The notes: generated by a model not told the origin, from the sequence alone. 64,000 nt of DNA from an uncultured Lachnospiraceae bacterium (GCA_947625135.1 CANQNE010000003.1:1-64000); one strand, 5' to 3'; numbered from the stretch's first letter, positions 1-8,484 are shown. Numbers and translations: made by a program.

Positions 1-22
1 TAAGGCAGATCTGTATGATAGG

Positions 23-54
23 GAAGGGGCTTCGGCCTCTTCTTTTTATTTTTG
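23..54 (+). terminator. Rho-independent terminator of an upstream gene
   Basis: An 8-bp stem (GAAGGGGC with GCCTCTTC, one G-T pair) closes on a TTCG tetraloop and is followed by a T-rich tract. It must end a transcript entering from the left edge, since no gene lies before it in the window. Confidence 0.85.
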
Positions 55-131
55 CCAATGAAAATTATACTCTAAGGGCAGGTTGCATGATGGCTTTTCC
101 ATGATTTTTCAGTGAAGTTTTGTGGATAACA

Positions 132-160
132 TTGACAAATATGGGTGATAAAATTATAAT
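132..160 (+). promoter_or_regulatory. Sigma-A promoter of the rhomboid-like gene
   Basis: TTGACA at 132-137, a 17-bp spacer and TATAAT at 155-160, both perfect consensus, 34 bp upstream of the start codon. Confidence 0.85.
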
Positions 161-193
161 AATCCAAAATGTAAAAAAGAGACGGAGGGTATT

Positions 194-1036
194 ATGAATT
201 TTATGAATCGCCTTGAGCGAAAGTTCGGAAAATATGCGATTTCTAATCTGTCCTTGTATATCATTATATGCTATGTGATCGGATACGTCCTTATGATCGT
301 GAATCCGCAGCTCCAGTTATGGCTGCAGTTCAGTCCCTATTATATCGTCAGGGGACAGGTGTGGAGACTGGTGACATGGCTGCTGATGCCTCCGTCCTCC
401 CTGAATCTGTTTACGATTATCATGTTGCTGTTTTATTACAGCATTGGCACCAGTCTGGAGCGGACTATGGGGGCATTCCGGTATAATGTTTTCATTTTCG
501 GAGGGGTGATTCTGACAGAGATCGGTATGCTGGCGATGTACGGCATCGGTATCCTCCTTGGGGCGGATAAGGCGATGATCGCCCAGCAGTCCTCAAAGGC
601 TACTACCTATTATCTGTGCCTCTCCATGTTTCTGGCTTATTCGTTGTTTTATCCCGATATGCAGGTGCTGCTGTATTTTGTGATCCCTGTAAAAGTGCGC
701 TGGATCGCCATTCTGGATGTGATCCTGATCGCCTATGAATTTGTGATGTCCGAGATAGGAAACCGGGTAGTGATCGGCATGGCCATATTGAATCTGATTT
801 TGTTCTTTGCCACCTCCCGCAGGTTCCATCATTTGTCACCGGGTGAGATCAAGCGGCGAAGCGCCTATAAGAAACAGGTGGAACGGCCCAAAAAGGCCAT
901 TACCAGACATAAATGCGCAGTGTGCGGCAGGACAGAGCAGGACGGAGACGATCTGGTATTCCGGTTCTGCTCCAGATGTAACGGAAATTATGAATACTGT
1001 CAGGATCATATTTTTACCCACACCCATATACAGTAG
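194..1036 (+). CDS. Rhomboid-like membrane protein with Cys/His-rich cytosolic tail
   Basis: 280 residues, with about six hydrophobic segments between residues 17 and 206 and a basic linker after them. Residues 56-63 (QVWRLVTW) and 85-93 (GTSLERTMG) resemble conserved rhomboid/derlin signatures. The serine-protease GxSG motif is not visible, so it is more likely a proteolytically inactive rhomboid-fold protein than an active protease. The tail carries Cys241, Cys244, Cys259, Cys262 and Cys269, with His272, 276 and 278, a pattern suited to zinc binding. A GGAGG-type site precedes the ATG and a consensus promoter lies just upstream. The following gene is diaminopimelate decarboxylase, 71 bp away. 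The substrate or partner is unknown; the rhomboid-like call is family inference, while the tail is directly visible. Confidence 0.7.
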   Translation: MNFMNRLERKFGKYAISNLSLYIIICYVIGYVLMIVNPQLQLWLQFSPYYIVRGQVWRLVTWLLMPPSSLNLFTIIMLLFYYSIGTSLERTMGAFRYNVFIFGGVILTEIGMLAMYGIGILLGADKAMIAQQSSKATTYYLCLSMFLAYSLFYPDMQVLLYFVIPVKVRWIAILDVILIAYEFVMSEIGNRVVIGMAILNLILFFATSRRFHHLSPGEIKRRSAYKKQVERPKKAITRHKCAVCGRTEQDGDDLVFRFCSRCNGNYEYCQDHIFTHTHIQ

Positions 1037-1107
1037 ATCATGCTCATTAAACTGCTGATGCGCAATAAGGCACACAAAATGGAAAGACAGAATAAAGGAG
1101 TCAGAAA

Positions 1108-2430
1108 ATGCAAAAGAAACCGTTTGTAACCAACCAACAGCTAAAGGAGATCGTAAAAAAGTACCCCACGCCTTTTCACCTTTATGATGAAAAGGGCATC
1201 CGGGAGAACGTAAGGGCACTGCAGAAGGCGTTCTCGTGGAACAGGGGATTTAAGGAATATTTCGCGGTGAAGGCCACGCCGAATCCTTACATCATACAAA
1301 TCCTTCACGAAATGGGCTGCGGATGCGACTGCTCTTCCCTGACGGAGCTGATGATGTCGGACGCGCTGGGGATCAATGGAGAAGAGATCATGTTTTCCTC
1401 CAACGCCACTCCCGCAAAGGAATATGTATTTGCAAATAAGATTGGCGCCGTTATCAATCTGGATGACATTACGCATATTGAATTTCTGGAAAAGCTGGTA
1501 GGGATTCCCGAGACGATCAGCTGCCGGTACAATCCCGGCGGCCTGTTCAAGATCAGCAATGATATTATGGACAACCCCGGTGACGCCAAATACGGCTTTA
1601 CTACAGAACAGCTTTTTGAAGGGTATCGGATCCTGAAAGAAAAGGGGGCAAAGCGCTTTGGGCTTCATGCCTTTCTGGCCAGCAATACCGTTACCAATGA
1701 TTACTATCCGATCCTTGCCCGCACGTTGTTTGAAACCGCGGTGCAGATTAAGGAGAAGTGCGGCGTATCTTTGAGCTTTATCAATCTGTCCGGCGGCATC
1801 GGCATCCCTTACCGCCCGGATCAGGAGCCCAATGATATTGAGGCCATCGGAGAAGGCGTACGGAAGGTTTATGAGGAAGTGCTGGTACCTGCGGGACTGG
1901 GCGACGTGGCTATTTACACGGAGCTGGGACGGTTTATGCTGGGGCCTTATGGCTGCCTTGTAACGACCGCTATTCATGAGAAGCACATTCATAAGGAATA
2001 TATCGGCTGTGACGCCTGTGCGGTGAACCTGATGCGTCCCGCCATGTACGGGGCTTATCACCATATCACGGTGATGGGCAAGGAAGATCAGCCCTGCGAT
2101 CATAAGTATGACATCACCGGTTCTCTCTGCGAGAACAACGATAAATTCGCGATCGACAGAATGTTGCCGAAGATTGATATAGGAGACCTGCTGGTGATCC
2201 ATGATACCGGCGCCCACGGATTTTCCATGGGTTATAACTACAATGGAAAATTGCGGAGCGCGGAAGTGCTTTTGAAGGAGGACGGCACTACACAACTGAT
2301 TCGCCGGGCGGAGACGCCGAAGGATTATTTTGCCACCTTTGACTGTTTTCCTATTTTGAAGGATATGAAATATGAAGAGGCGGAAAACTGCGGGAAGACT
2401 GCAGAGGAGTGTGGCGGAAAAAAGAATTGA
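1108..2430 (+). CDS. lysA: Diaminopimelate decarboxylase family protein
   Basis: 440 residues of the fold-type III PLP decarboxylase family. It would convert meso-diaminopimelate to lysine and CO2 in the cytosol. Near the N-terminus YFAVKATPN carries the PLP-binding lysine; NLSGGIGIPY is the glycine-rich phosphate-binding stretch; SLCENND and GAHGFSMGYNYN match the second-substrate Cys motif and the C-terminal conserved block, both somewhat diverged from textbook LysA (CESxD, GAYxxxM). The divergence leaves room for a related decarboxylase specificity. The start ATG follows AAAGGAG with good spacing. asd, another gene of the aspartate pathway, lies 12 kb downstream in a separate unit. No lysine riboswitch fits in the 71-bp upstream gap. 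Confidence 0.8.
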   Translation: MQKKPFVTNQQLKEIVKKYPTPFHLYDEKGIRENVRALQKAFSWNRGFKEYFAVKATPNPYIIQILHEMGCGCDCSSLTELMMSDALGINGEEIMFSSNATPAKEYVFANKIGAVINLDDITHIEFLEKLVGIPETISCRYNPGGLFKISNDIMDNPGDAKYGFTTEQLFEGYRILKEKGAKRFGLHAFLASNTVTNDYYPILARTLFETAVQIKEKCGVSLSFINLSGGIGIPYRPDQEPNDIEAIGEGVRKVYEEVLVPAGLGDVAIYTELGRFMLGPYGCLVTTAIHEKHIHKEYIGCDACAVNLMRPAMYGAYHHITVMGKEDQPCDHKYDITGSLCENNDKFAIDRMLPKIDIGDLLVIHDTGAHGFSMGYNYNGKLRSAEVLLKEDGTTQLIRRAETPKDYFATFDCFPILKDMKYEEAENCGKTAEECGGKKN

Positions 2431-2473
2431 CAGTTGCGGGGAATGAAAATTTTTAAAAAGGATGGAAGGGTAA

Positions 2474-3907
2474 ATGAAGAAGAAAATAGTATCAGTTTTA
2501 TTGTCAGCAGTTATGGCAGTCTCAGCAGTAATGATACCTCAAAACAGCTGCAATATTACTTACGCGGAAGAAATGTCAGAAGTTGAAAATTCAGATCATT
2601 GGATGTCAGAAAAGAAGCCTTATCAATATACGGATGTAACCGAGTATTTAGCCGGTCAGGAAAAGTATTTTGCCATTGGCGGGACAAGTTACGATGAAGG
2701 TTATGTTTTTTATCTGTGGAATGCAGCCAGAACATCACAGGTGCTGTATAATTTAAAGGGAGAGTATGACAATTTCTCTTTTAATGTGGGCCATGTTGAC
2801 AATACATCAATGTATACGGCAGACTTAAAAATATATTTGGATGGAGAATTGACGGAAACCATTCATCTGACTCCATCGGATATATCAAAACGGGTATCCA
2901 TAGATGTGAGCGGTGTAAAACAGTTAAAGATCAAGATGACAAGCGAAGAAGAATTAAATCACTATGATATTACGTATGGGGTGTACAATGGAAGTTTTAT
3001 CAAAAACACTTATGTAGCGGAAGAAATACCCCTTTCTAATATTGTTGGAAACAAAGAACCGTATCAAACGGATGGAGAAAATACAGGGGTTGTTCGTTCA
3101 AAAGATAAGGAAAGTTTCTTTATGGCAGGCGATGAGTATACAGATTGTATGAAGATGTATTTGTGGAATCCTGCCCGATCATCCAGGGTGTATTTTAATT
3201 TTGGCGGAGACTATGAGTCTGTGACGTTTTTGTTTGGACACATAGATAATACGACAAGGGTACCGGCGACATTGAGCATAGAGCTTGATGGGGAGACGGT
3301 TCAAACGATAACGAGAGAGGCGGATGATCTGCCAACGCCTGTTACGGTACCGCTGGAAGGTGTTCACCAGATGGTATTATCCTTAAGCAGCGATGTAGCG
3401 TTGAATAATTATGACATATACTATGGGCTGGGCGCGATTCAATTAAAGAGTCTGGGCTTTGTGAAGGGAGTCACATTGGATCAGGAGAATGTGACGCTGG
3501 CGAAAGAAAATCCCTCTTTTAAGTTACATGCAACGATCATTCCGAATGACGCAAATAATAAAAATATTATCTGGTCCAGTGATAATGAGGCAGTTGCAAA
3601 AGTGGATGAAAACGGACTTGTGACGGCAGTGTCAAAGGGAACCGCTGTTATTACCGCTACAACGGAAGAAGGGGAATACAAAGCGGCATGTACTGTGACG
3701 GTAGATATGAGTGTCCTTGGTGATATAGATGAAAACGGGAGTATAGATTCTTCAGACGCCCTCATGGTACTGAAATTTATGGTAAAACTGCAGACGCCCA
3801 CAGAAGCACAGAAGGAAGCTGCAGATGTGGACCATAACGGCAATCTGGATTCTGCAGATTCTCTGCTGATCCTGAAATATATGGTAAAACTGATCGAGAG
3901 CTTCTGA
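2474..3907 (+). CDS. Secreted protein: two tandem beta-sandwich repeats, Big2 domain, dockerin
   Basis: 477 residues. Residues 1-31 form a signal peptide (KKK start, hydrophobic core, AxA-like end). Two related repeats of about 130 residues follow, each with YLWN-AR-S and GH-DNT signatures, resembling NPCBM/F5-8-type carbohydrate-binding sandwiches. Next is a bacterial Ig-like group 2 domain (VTLDQENVTL to ACTVTVD), and last a type I dockerin with two calcium-binding F-hands (DIDENGSIDSSDAL and DVDHNGNLDSADSL). There is no catalytic domain, so it is probably an adhesin or binding module docked to a cohesin. GGAAGGG precedes the ATG. The gene is visibly AT-richer than its neighbours and sits just before tRNA-Leu, which suggests acquisition. 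The dockerin call is strong; the repeat-fold call is inference. Confidence 0.8.
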   Translation: MKKKIVSVLLSAVMAVSAVMIPQNSCNITYAEEMSEVENSDHWMSEKKPYQYTDVTEYLAGQEKYFAIGGTSYDEGYVFYLWNAARTSQVLYNLKGEYDNFSFNVGHVDNTSMYTADLKIYLDGELTETIHLTPSDISKRVSIDVSGVKQLKIKMTSEEELNHYDITYGVYNGSFIKNTYVAEEIPLSNIVGNKEPYQTDGENTGVVRSKDKESFFMAGDEYTDCMKMYLWNPARSSRVYFNFGGDYESVTFLFGHIDNTTRVPATLSIELDGETVQTITREADDLPTPVTVPLEGVHQMVLSLSSDVALNNYDIYYGLGAIQLKSLGFVKGVTLDQENVTLAKENPSFKLHATIIPNDANNKNIIWSSDNEAVAKVDENGLVTAVSKGTAVITATTEEGEYKAACTVTVDMSVLGDIDENGSIDSSDALMVLKFMVKLQTPTEAQKEAADVDHNGNLDSADSLLILKYMVKLIESF

Positions 3908-3998
3908 TTCCTGTTATAGGGAGAGACTGAGGCTGACATGGCGTGTCAGGCAGAGGGACATGATCCCGGACTGCAAAGGAATGAAGCGGAAAAAAGAA

Positions 3999-4027
3999 TT
4001 GACAATTTCTGTGTATGATGGTATGAT
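3999..4027 (+). promoter_or_regulatory. tRNA-Leu promoter
   Basis: TTGACA at 3999-4004, a 17-bp spacer and TATGAT at 4022-4027, 35 bp before the mature tRNA 5' end. Confidence 0.8.
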
Positions 4028-4030
4028 TAA

Positions 4031-4058
4031 CAACGTTGATTGAGCTGAATCAACGTTG
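4031..4058 (+). repeat. Perfect 11-bp hairpin in the tRNA-Leu leader
   Basis: CAACGTTGATT (4031-4041) and AATCAACGTTG (4048-4058) are perfect reverse complements around a 6-nt loop. The hairpin lies between the promoter and the tRNA and has no T-run, so it is not a normal terminator. Confidence 0.8.
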
Positions 4059-4062
4059 CTTT

Positions 4063-4145
4063 GCCGGCGTGTCGGAATGGCAGACGAGGCAGACTCAAAA
4101 TCTGTTGTGGGCAACCACGTGCGGGTTCAAGTCCCGCTGCCGGCA
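4063..4145 (+). tRNA. tRNA-Leu (CAA)
   Basis: The acceptor stem pairs GCCGGCG with TGCCGGC. The anticodon loop CTCAAAA gives anticodon CAA. A long variable arm (TTGTGGGCAACCACG region) is typical of a class II tRNA, and the T-arm is GCGGG TTCAAGT CCCGC. The discriminator is A4145 and CCA is not encoded. Confidence 0.95.
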
Positions 4146-4152
4146 GTTTTTA

Positions 4153-4197
4153 AAAACGCTAGAAACCCTGTAAAATCAAGGACTCTAGCGTTTTTTG
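4153..4197 (+). terminator. Terminator downstream of tRNA-Leu
   Basis: AACGCTAGA pairs with TCTAGCGTT around a loop of about 20 nt and is followed by a T tract. It begins directly after the tRNA 3' end, the usual place for integrase attachment sequences, although no integrase is present. Confidence 0.75.
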
Positions 4198-4249
4198 TTT
4201 TCTTAAAAGAGGGGTTACTTTTTTAAAATACATGAAAGGAAGAAATTAA

Positions 4250-4289
4250 GTGCCAATAAGCGTTATCTGAATTTGGTATAAATTGGCAC
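4250..4289. repeat. Inverted repeat GTGCCAAT / ATTGGCAC
   Basis: Eight-base arms at 4250-4257 and 4282-4289 flank a 24-nt AT-rich spacer in non-coding DNA between the tRNA terminator and the terminator of the leftward amidohydrolase. Its function is unknown; a recombination scar or protein site are possibilities. Confidence 0.5.
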
Positions 4290-4306
4290 GTTCATATAAT
4301 GGAAAA

Positions 4307-4334
4307 GGCGGAGTTGTGGCTCCGCCTTAATTTT
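4307..4334 (-). terminator. Terminator of the leftward M20 peptidase gene
   Basis: GGCGGAG and CTCCGCC form a 7-bp GC-rich stem. On the minus strand it is followed by TTTT, and on the plus strand by TTAATTTT, so it can act in both directions. Confidence 0.75.
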
Positions 4335-4381
4335 AAAAACTTGTATAGAATATGAATGGAAGGTTCGCTTAACATTTGCTA

Positions 4382-5605
4382 TCATTCATACGACTGATGC
4401 TCCGCCAGCCAGCGCATACCCAGATAAGCATAGACGGCGCTGCCAACATACAGGACGGAATCATCGTATATCACTTTTGGATGATGCTGACTATATTTAT
4501 AGCCTTCTGCAGAATTTCCGGCTGCCAGAAACATGCTGACCGTGGGGACCTCATGGCTGACAAAAGCAAAGTCTTCGCTGCCGCCGCCGGCCTTTCCGCC
4601 GGACACCACAGACAGATCCAAAGCGCCCTCGCCAAGCAGATCTTTTACATAATCCATGGCATTTGAAGAAAGCGCGGAATCGATCATCATGCAGGGACAG
4701 TAATCATAAAATTCCACTGCCGTCTCGCATCGGTACGCGGCGCCGATCCCTGTAGAGATTTCGGAAATACGTTTTTTGATCAGTTCGCCGGTTTTATTAT
4801 CCGGGTCAGTAGTGCGGATCGTTCCCCACATTTCCGCAGTATCCGGAATAACATTGGATGTTTTTCCCGCCTCAAAATGGCAGGTGGTAAATACGCCGAA
4901 ATCATTGCCGTCCAGTTCGCGGCTGTTGATTTCCTGCAGTCCCAGATGTATATGGGCAGCGGCGGTAATCGGATCGATCGCGGTATGGGGTGTGGAGCCG
5001 TGCCCGCCTTTTCCTTTTACGATAATATGGTACTGCTCGCAGGAAGCCATGGTGATGCCTCCGCCCGGTATCAGTACAAATCCGGATGGAATGGGCATGC
5101 CGGCCAGCACATGGAGCATCATGGCGGCGTCAACATGAGGGTCTTCCAAAAGGCCGGAACGGATCATATCGGGAGAGCCCTGAAAGATTTCTTCGGCCGG
5201 CTGAAACTCCAGCTTGATGGTGCCTTCGATTTCGTCTTCATACTTTTTTAACAGGCGGGCGGCGCCAAGCAGCATAGCCGTGTGCATATCATGGCCGCAT
5301 CCGTGCATTTTGCCGTCGGTCTGGCTGCGGTATTCCACATCCGCCTCCTCCTGAAGGGGAAGCGCGTCCATATCGGCGCGAAGCAGGATGGTTTTGCCGG
5401 GCTTTTTTCCTCCTGCGAGAACGATCAGTCCCGCCTTGCCCAGTTCTTTCGGCTCATAGCCCATTTCCGTCAGCTTTTCTTTTACCAGCGCTTTGGTATA
5501 GGTCAGATCAAAACCTGTTTCAGGATGCCGGTGCAGATCCCGGCGGATATGCTGCAGATCTGGCTGGAGTGCCTTGGCCTCTTCTAATAATGTTGTTGTG
5601 TTCAT
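4382..5605 (-). CDS. M20-family amidohydrolase (N-acyl-amino acid / hippurate hydrolase type)
   Basis: 407 residues, the usual length for the M20D subfamily of metallo-amidohydrolases that cleave N-acyl or peptide amides of amino acids in the cytosol. Visible motifs are the N-terminal HRHPE block, LRADMDALP, the metal-binding MHGCGHDMHTAML with Cys and His ligands, the EFQPAEE catalytic/metal glutamates, and a C-terminal GSEDFAFV segment. A dimerisation insert in the middle is consistent with M20. The start is preceded by GGAGG on the minus strand. It lies 33 bp downstream of the D-lactate dehydrogenase gene and probably shares its transcript. The exact substrate cannot be read from the sequence. 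Confidence 0.88.
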   Translation of the reverse strand: MNTTTLLEEAKALQPDLQHIRRDLHRHPETGFDLTYTKALVKEKLTEMGYEPKELGKAGLIVLAGGKKPGKTILLRADMDALPLQEEADVEYRSQTDGKMHGCGHDMHTAMLLGAARLLKKYEDEIEGTIKLEFQPAEEIFQGSPDMIRSGLLEDPHVDAAMMLHVLAGMPIPSGFVLIPGGGITMASCEQYHIIVKGKGGHGSTPHTAIDPITAAAHIHLGLQEINSRELDGNDFGVFTTCHFEAGKTSNVIPDTAEMWGTIRTTDPDNKTGELIKKRISEISTGIGAAYRCETAVEFYDYCPCMMIDSALSSNAMDYVKDLLGEGALDLSVVSGGKAGGGSEDFAFVSHEVPTVSMFLAAGNSAEGYKYSQHHPKVIYDDSVLYVGSAVYAYLGMRWLAEHQSYE

Positions 5606-5638
5606 AGATACCTCCGTTCCGGACAGCTGTCCTGATTA

Positions 5639-6688
5639 TTAAAAACAGCGTTCTTTACGCTTTTTCTTACAATTTTCAAGAAGACCGCAGTGATAACATA
5701 CTTCATTTTCCAGCACATTGCTGCCGAAATAATCGAGAATGTTTTTGACTGTGACTTCTGCGATATTGGAAAGAGCCTCCTCTGTGAGAAATGCCTGATG
5801 GGAGGTGACGATCACATTGGGCATGGTGATGAGCCGGGCAAGCGTGTCGTCGTTTACAATATGTCCGGAAAAATCTTCAAAAAACAGATCAGATTCTTCT
5901 TCATAAACGTCCAGACAGGCTGCGCCGATCTTCCGTTCTTTGATGCCGTTCAGAAGATCCTCTGAATTGATCAGCGCGCCCCGGGAAGTATTGATGATGA
6001 TCACGCCTTTTTTCATTCGGGCAATGCTCTCCTGATCGATCATGTGGGCGGTCTCGGACGTCAGGGGACAATGAAGAGAAATGATATCGCTTTCCCGGAA
6101 CAGTTCGTCCAGCTCTGTGTAGCGCACATGGTCCATGGGGGCGGGATATTTGTCGTAAGCGAGGATGTTCATGCCGAAACCCTTGCAGATATCAATAAAA
6201 GCCTTGCCGATCTTTCCCGTACCGATCACACCTACTGTCTTGCCGTACAGGTCAAAGCCGGTAAGGCCGTTTAAGCTGAAATTAAAATCCTTTGTGCGGT
6301 TATAGGCTTTGTGAATACGGCGAACGGAACAGAGCAGCAGCGCCATGGCATGCTCTGCAACGGCATAGGGAGAATATGCGGGGACTCTGGCCACATGGAT
6401 TTTCCCGTATGCGGCGGCCAGATCTACATTGTTATAGCCTGCGCAGCGCAGCGCGATCAGCTTTATGCCAAAAGCATGGAGCTTTTCAATGACGGCGGAA
6501 TTCAAGTCGTCGTTGACAAAGACGCAGACAACGTCAGAATTTTTTGCCAGCTCAACAGTATCCTCGCACAGTTTGGTTTCGTAAAATTTGAATTCCAGTC
6601 CGTCTCTGCCGTCATATTTTGTAAAAGCCGCCCTGTCATAGTCCTTCGTATCAAAAAATGTGATTTTCATATCCTTCTCCATATTCAT
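5639..6688 (-). CDS. D-lactate dehydrogenase-type 2-hydroxyacid dehydrogenase
   Basis: 349 residues of the D-isomer-specific 2-hydroxyacid dehydrogenase family, most like fermentative LdhA, which reduces pyruvate to D-lactate with NADH. The Rossmann motif GVIGTGKIG sits near residue 155. LRCAGYNNVD supplies the substrate-binding arginine region, NTSRGALI the second catalytic arginine and SHQAFLTEEA the catalytic histidine. The C-terminus carries an unusual short tail with five cysteines (CYHCGLLENCKKKRKERC), beyond the normal end of the fold. Two methionines (MNMEKDMK) offer alternative starts a few codons apart. The gene leads a leftward unit with the M20 hydrolase. Confidence 0.85.
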   Translation of the reverse strand: MNMEKDMKITFFDTKDYDRAAFTKYDGRDGLEFKFYETKLCEDTVELAKNSDVVCVFVNDDLNSAVIEKLHAFGIKLIALRCAGYNNVDLAAAYGKIHVARVPAYSPYAVAEHAMALLLCSVRRIHKAYNRTKDFNFSLNGLTGFDLYGKTVGVIGTGKIGKAFIDICKGFGMNILAYDKYPAPMDHVRYTELDELFRESDIISLHCPLTSETAHMIDQESIARMKKGVIIINTSRGALINSEDLLNGIKERKIGAACLDVYEEESDLFFEDFSGHIVNDDTLARLITMPNVIVTSHQAFLTEEALSNIAEVTVKNILDYFGSNVLENEVCYHCGLLENCKKKRKERCF

Positions 6689-6847
6689 AGTTTTTATGAA
6701 TTATTTTTCCCACATTTATATAAAAAAGTCACGATGGTGCATACAGGTATAATATAACACAGATTTTTTTCAAGCGCCACCGTTCGGAAGGACATCTTCT
6801 CAAAAAAGTTTTGCCGTGGATTTGTAAAGCGGAAAGAAAAATCCCGT

Positions 6848-8230
6848 TTACTGATCCGCCACCAGATTGTTTACCCATTTCCTGCTCTTGAGCAGCCGGA
6901 AGCCGATCACGGATTTAATGAGGTTTACCCCCTCCACCAAAATAAACATTTCCACTACCGGCAGGGAGGTGAAGCGGGAGAGAAGAAAGGCCAGGGGGAT
7001 ATTGATGGCCCAGAGCATTCCGCAGTCAAACAAAAAGGTGATCTGGGTCTTTCCGCCTGAGCGCAGGGTAAAATAGCTTGCATTGATAAAAGCGTTTAAG
7101 GGCATCATAACTGCAGATACAATGAGAAGGTTGACCGCCAGATGCTTCACCGTGTCTGTGGTATTGTAGATCTGTGGGATCAGCGGAGCCAGCGCCGCCA
7201 TAACGGCGCCTACTACAGCGCTGAGCGCCACGGAAAAAGCGATCAGTTTTGTATTTTCGTCCACTGCCTGCTCCAGCTTTCCAGCGCCCAGCAGCTGGCC
7301 GATCATAATGGAAACGGTGGTACCCATCGCAAAAAAGGCGCAGAAAAATAAATTGGACACAGTGGAGGAAATATTGATGGCGGAGACGACCTCCAGACCC
7401 CGCACAGAATAGCACTGGTTCAGGGTGGTGGTGCCTGCGGCCCAAAGCACTTCATTGGCAAGCAGAGGCGTTCCTGTGATGATCACCTGTTTTACAAGCT
7501 GCAGGGGCACCCGGGGCGAGCGGTAGATCTCCGTGACAAAGGGATTCCGCGCCCGGTGAATGTGGGTCCAGCATATTACGATGATACATTCCGCAAAGCG
7601 TGCGATTACCGTGGCGATCGCCGCGCCGGTAACGCCCATGGCAGGAAAACCGAACTTGCCGAAGATCAACAGATAGTTAAACAGCAGGTTGACAAACACT
7701 GCGGCAATGCCGGCCTTCATGGGCAGCATGGTTTCTCCCGTCTCACGCAATGTACTGGAATAAACCTGTGAAAGGGCAAAAGGAATCGTCTGGATAAGCA
7801 TAACGTGCAGATAGCTCATGCCGTAGTTTAACGTGGCTTTCAGATCCAGACGCTCCTGCCCCTCATGAAGGAACAGGGAGATCAGCCCCTCGCCTTTGAT
7901 CAGGAACAGCGCTCCAAAGACAGCGATGGAAAAAGCGGAAATATAGAGCTTGACGCGGAAGGTGTCCCGCAGGCCCTCCTGATCCTTTTTTCCGTAAAAC
8001 TGTGCGGTGAAAATGCCGGCGCCTGACAGGCCGCCGAATATACACAGGTTAAATACAAAAATCAGCTGGTTGACGATGGCCACGCCGGACATAGGCTCTG
8101 TGCCCACCTGCCCTACCATGATGTTGTCCAGAAGGCTGACAAAATTTGTGATGACGTTTTGTATCAGTATAGGGGTCATTACGGTAAAAAGCCGCCGGTA
8201 AAAAGCACGGTCCCCGATCCATTTTTTCAT
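6848..8230 (-). CDS. MATE-family multidrug/toxin efflux transporter
   Basis: About 460 residues with twelve predicted hydrophobic segments in two similar halves, the MATE fold. These are inner-membrane cation/drug antiporters. Characteristic features are the N-terminal YRRLFTVMTPILIQN stretch, DNIMVGQVG in the first helix pair, and the repeated P-x-x-A-N-type motif in both halves. The start at 8230 is chosen because GGAG sits 6 nt before that ATG. An in-frame ATG at 8284 would add 18 basic residues but lacks a ribosome site. Substrate unknown; single-gene unit with its own promoter. Confidence 0.88.
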   Translation of the reverse strand: MKKWIGDRAFYRRLFTVMTPILIQNVITNFVSLLDNIMVGQVGTEPMSGVAIVNQLIFVFNLCIFGGLSGAGIFTAQFYGKKDQEGLRDTFRVKLYISAFSIAVFGALFLIKGEGLISLFLHEGQERLDLKATLNYGMSYLHVMLIQTIPFALSQVYSSTLRETGETMLPMKAGIAAVFVNLLFNYLLIFGKFGFPAMGVTGAAIATVIARFAECIIVICWTHIHRARNPFVTEIYRSPRVPLQLVKQVIITGTPLLANEVLWAAGTTTLNQCYSVRGLEVVSAINISSTVSNLFFCAFFAMGTTVSIMIGQLLGAGKLEQAVDENTKLIAFSVALSAVVGAVMAALAPLIPQIYNTTDTVKHLAVNLLIVSAVMMPLNAFINASYFTLRSGGKTQITFLFDCGMLWAINIPLAFLLSRFTSLPVVEMFILVEGVNLIKSVIGFRLLKSRKWVNNLVADQ

Positions 8231-8317
8231 TGCTGTCTCCGTTCCGGAGCGTCTGAGAGAAGCTCCCTTCGCTCTGTTTTTCATTTTTCACAAGCTTTAA
8301 GCAGAAAATGTTTTACT

Positions 8318-8346
8318 ATTTTAACTGATAATACAGTGGAATGCAA
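8318..8346 (-). promoter_or_regulatory. Promoter of the MATE transporter gene
   Basis: On the minus strand: TTGCAT (8341-8346), 17-bp spacer, TAAAAT (8318-8323). Confidence 0.65.
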
Positions 8347-8409
8347 GACTTACTTATGAGGAAACAACAGATTGAATATGTTTTATCAATACAGTTTTTC
8401 AGATATGAC

Positions 8410-8438
8410 TTGCAAAATTTTCGTGATGGGTATAATAT
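8410..8438 (+). promoter_or_regulatory. Promoter of the H1-like DUF6465 gene
   Basis: TTGCAA (8410-8415), 17-bp spacer, TAATAT (8433-8438), with an overlapping TATAAT at 8431-8436 as an alternative -10. Confidence 0.6.
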
Positions 8439-8484
8439 AATATGGAAAAAATTTCTTGTTTTTTAACACAGAAGGAGGATTAAA

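Noticed and set aside
1141..2295. Long antisense ORF (384 codons) opposite lysA
   Set aside because: It mirrors the codon bias of lysA on the other strand, lacks a recognisable family and ribosome site, and composition is His/Arg-rich as expected for a shadow.
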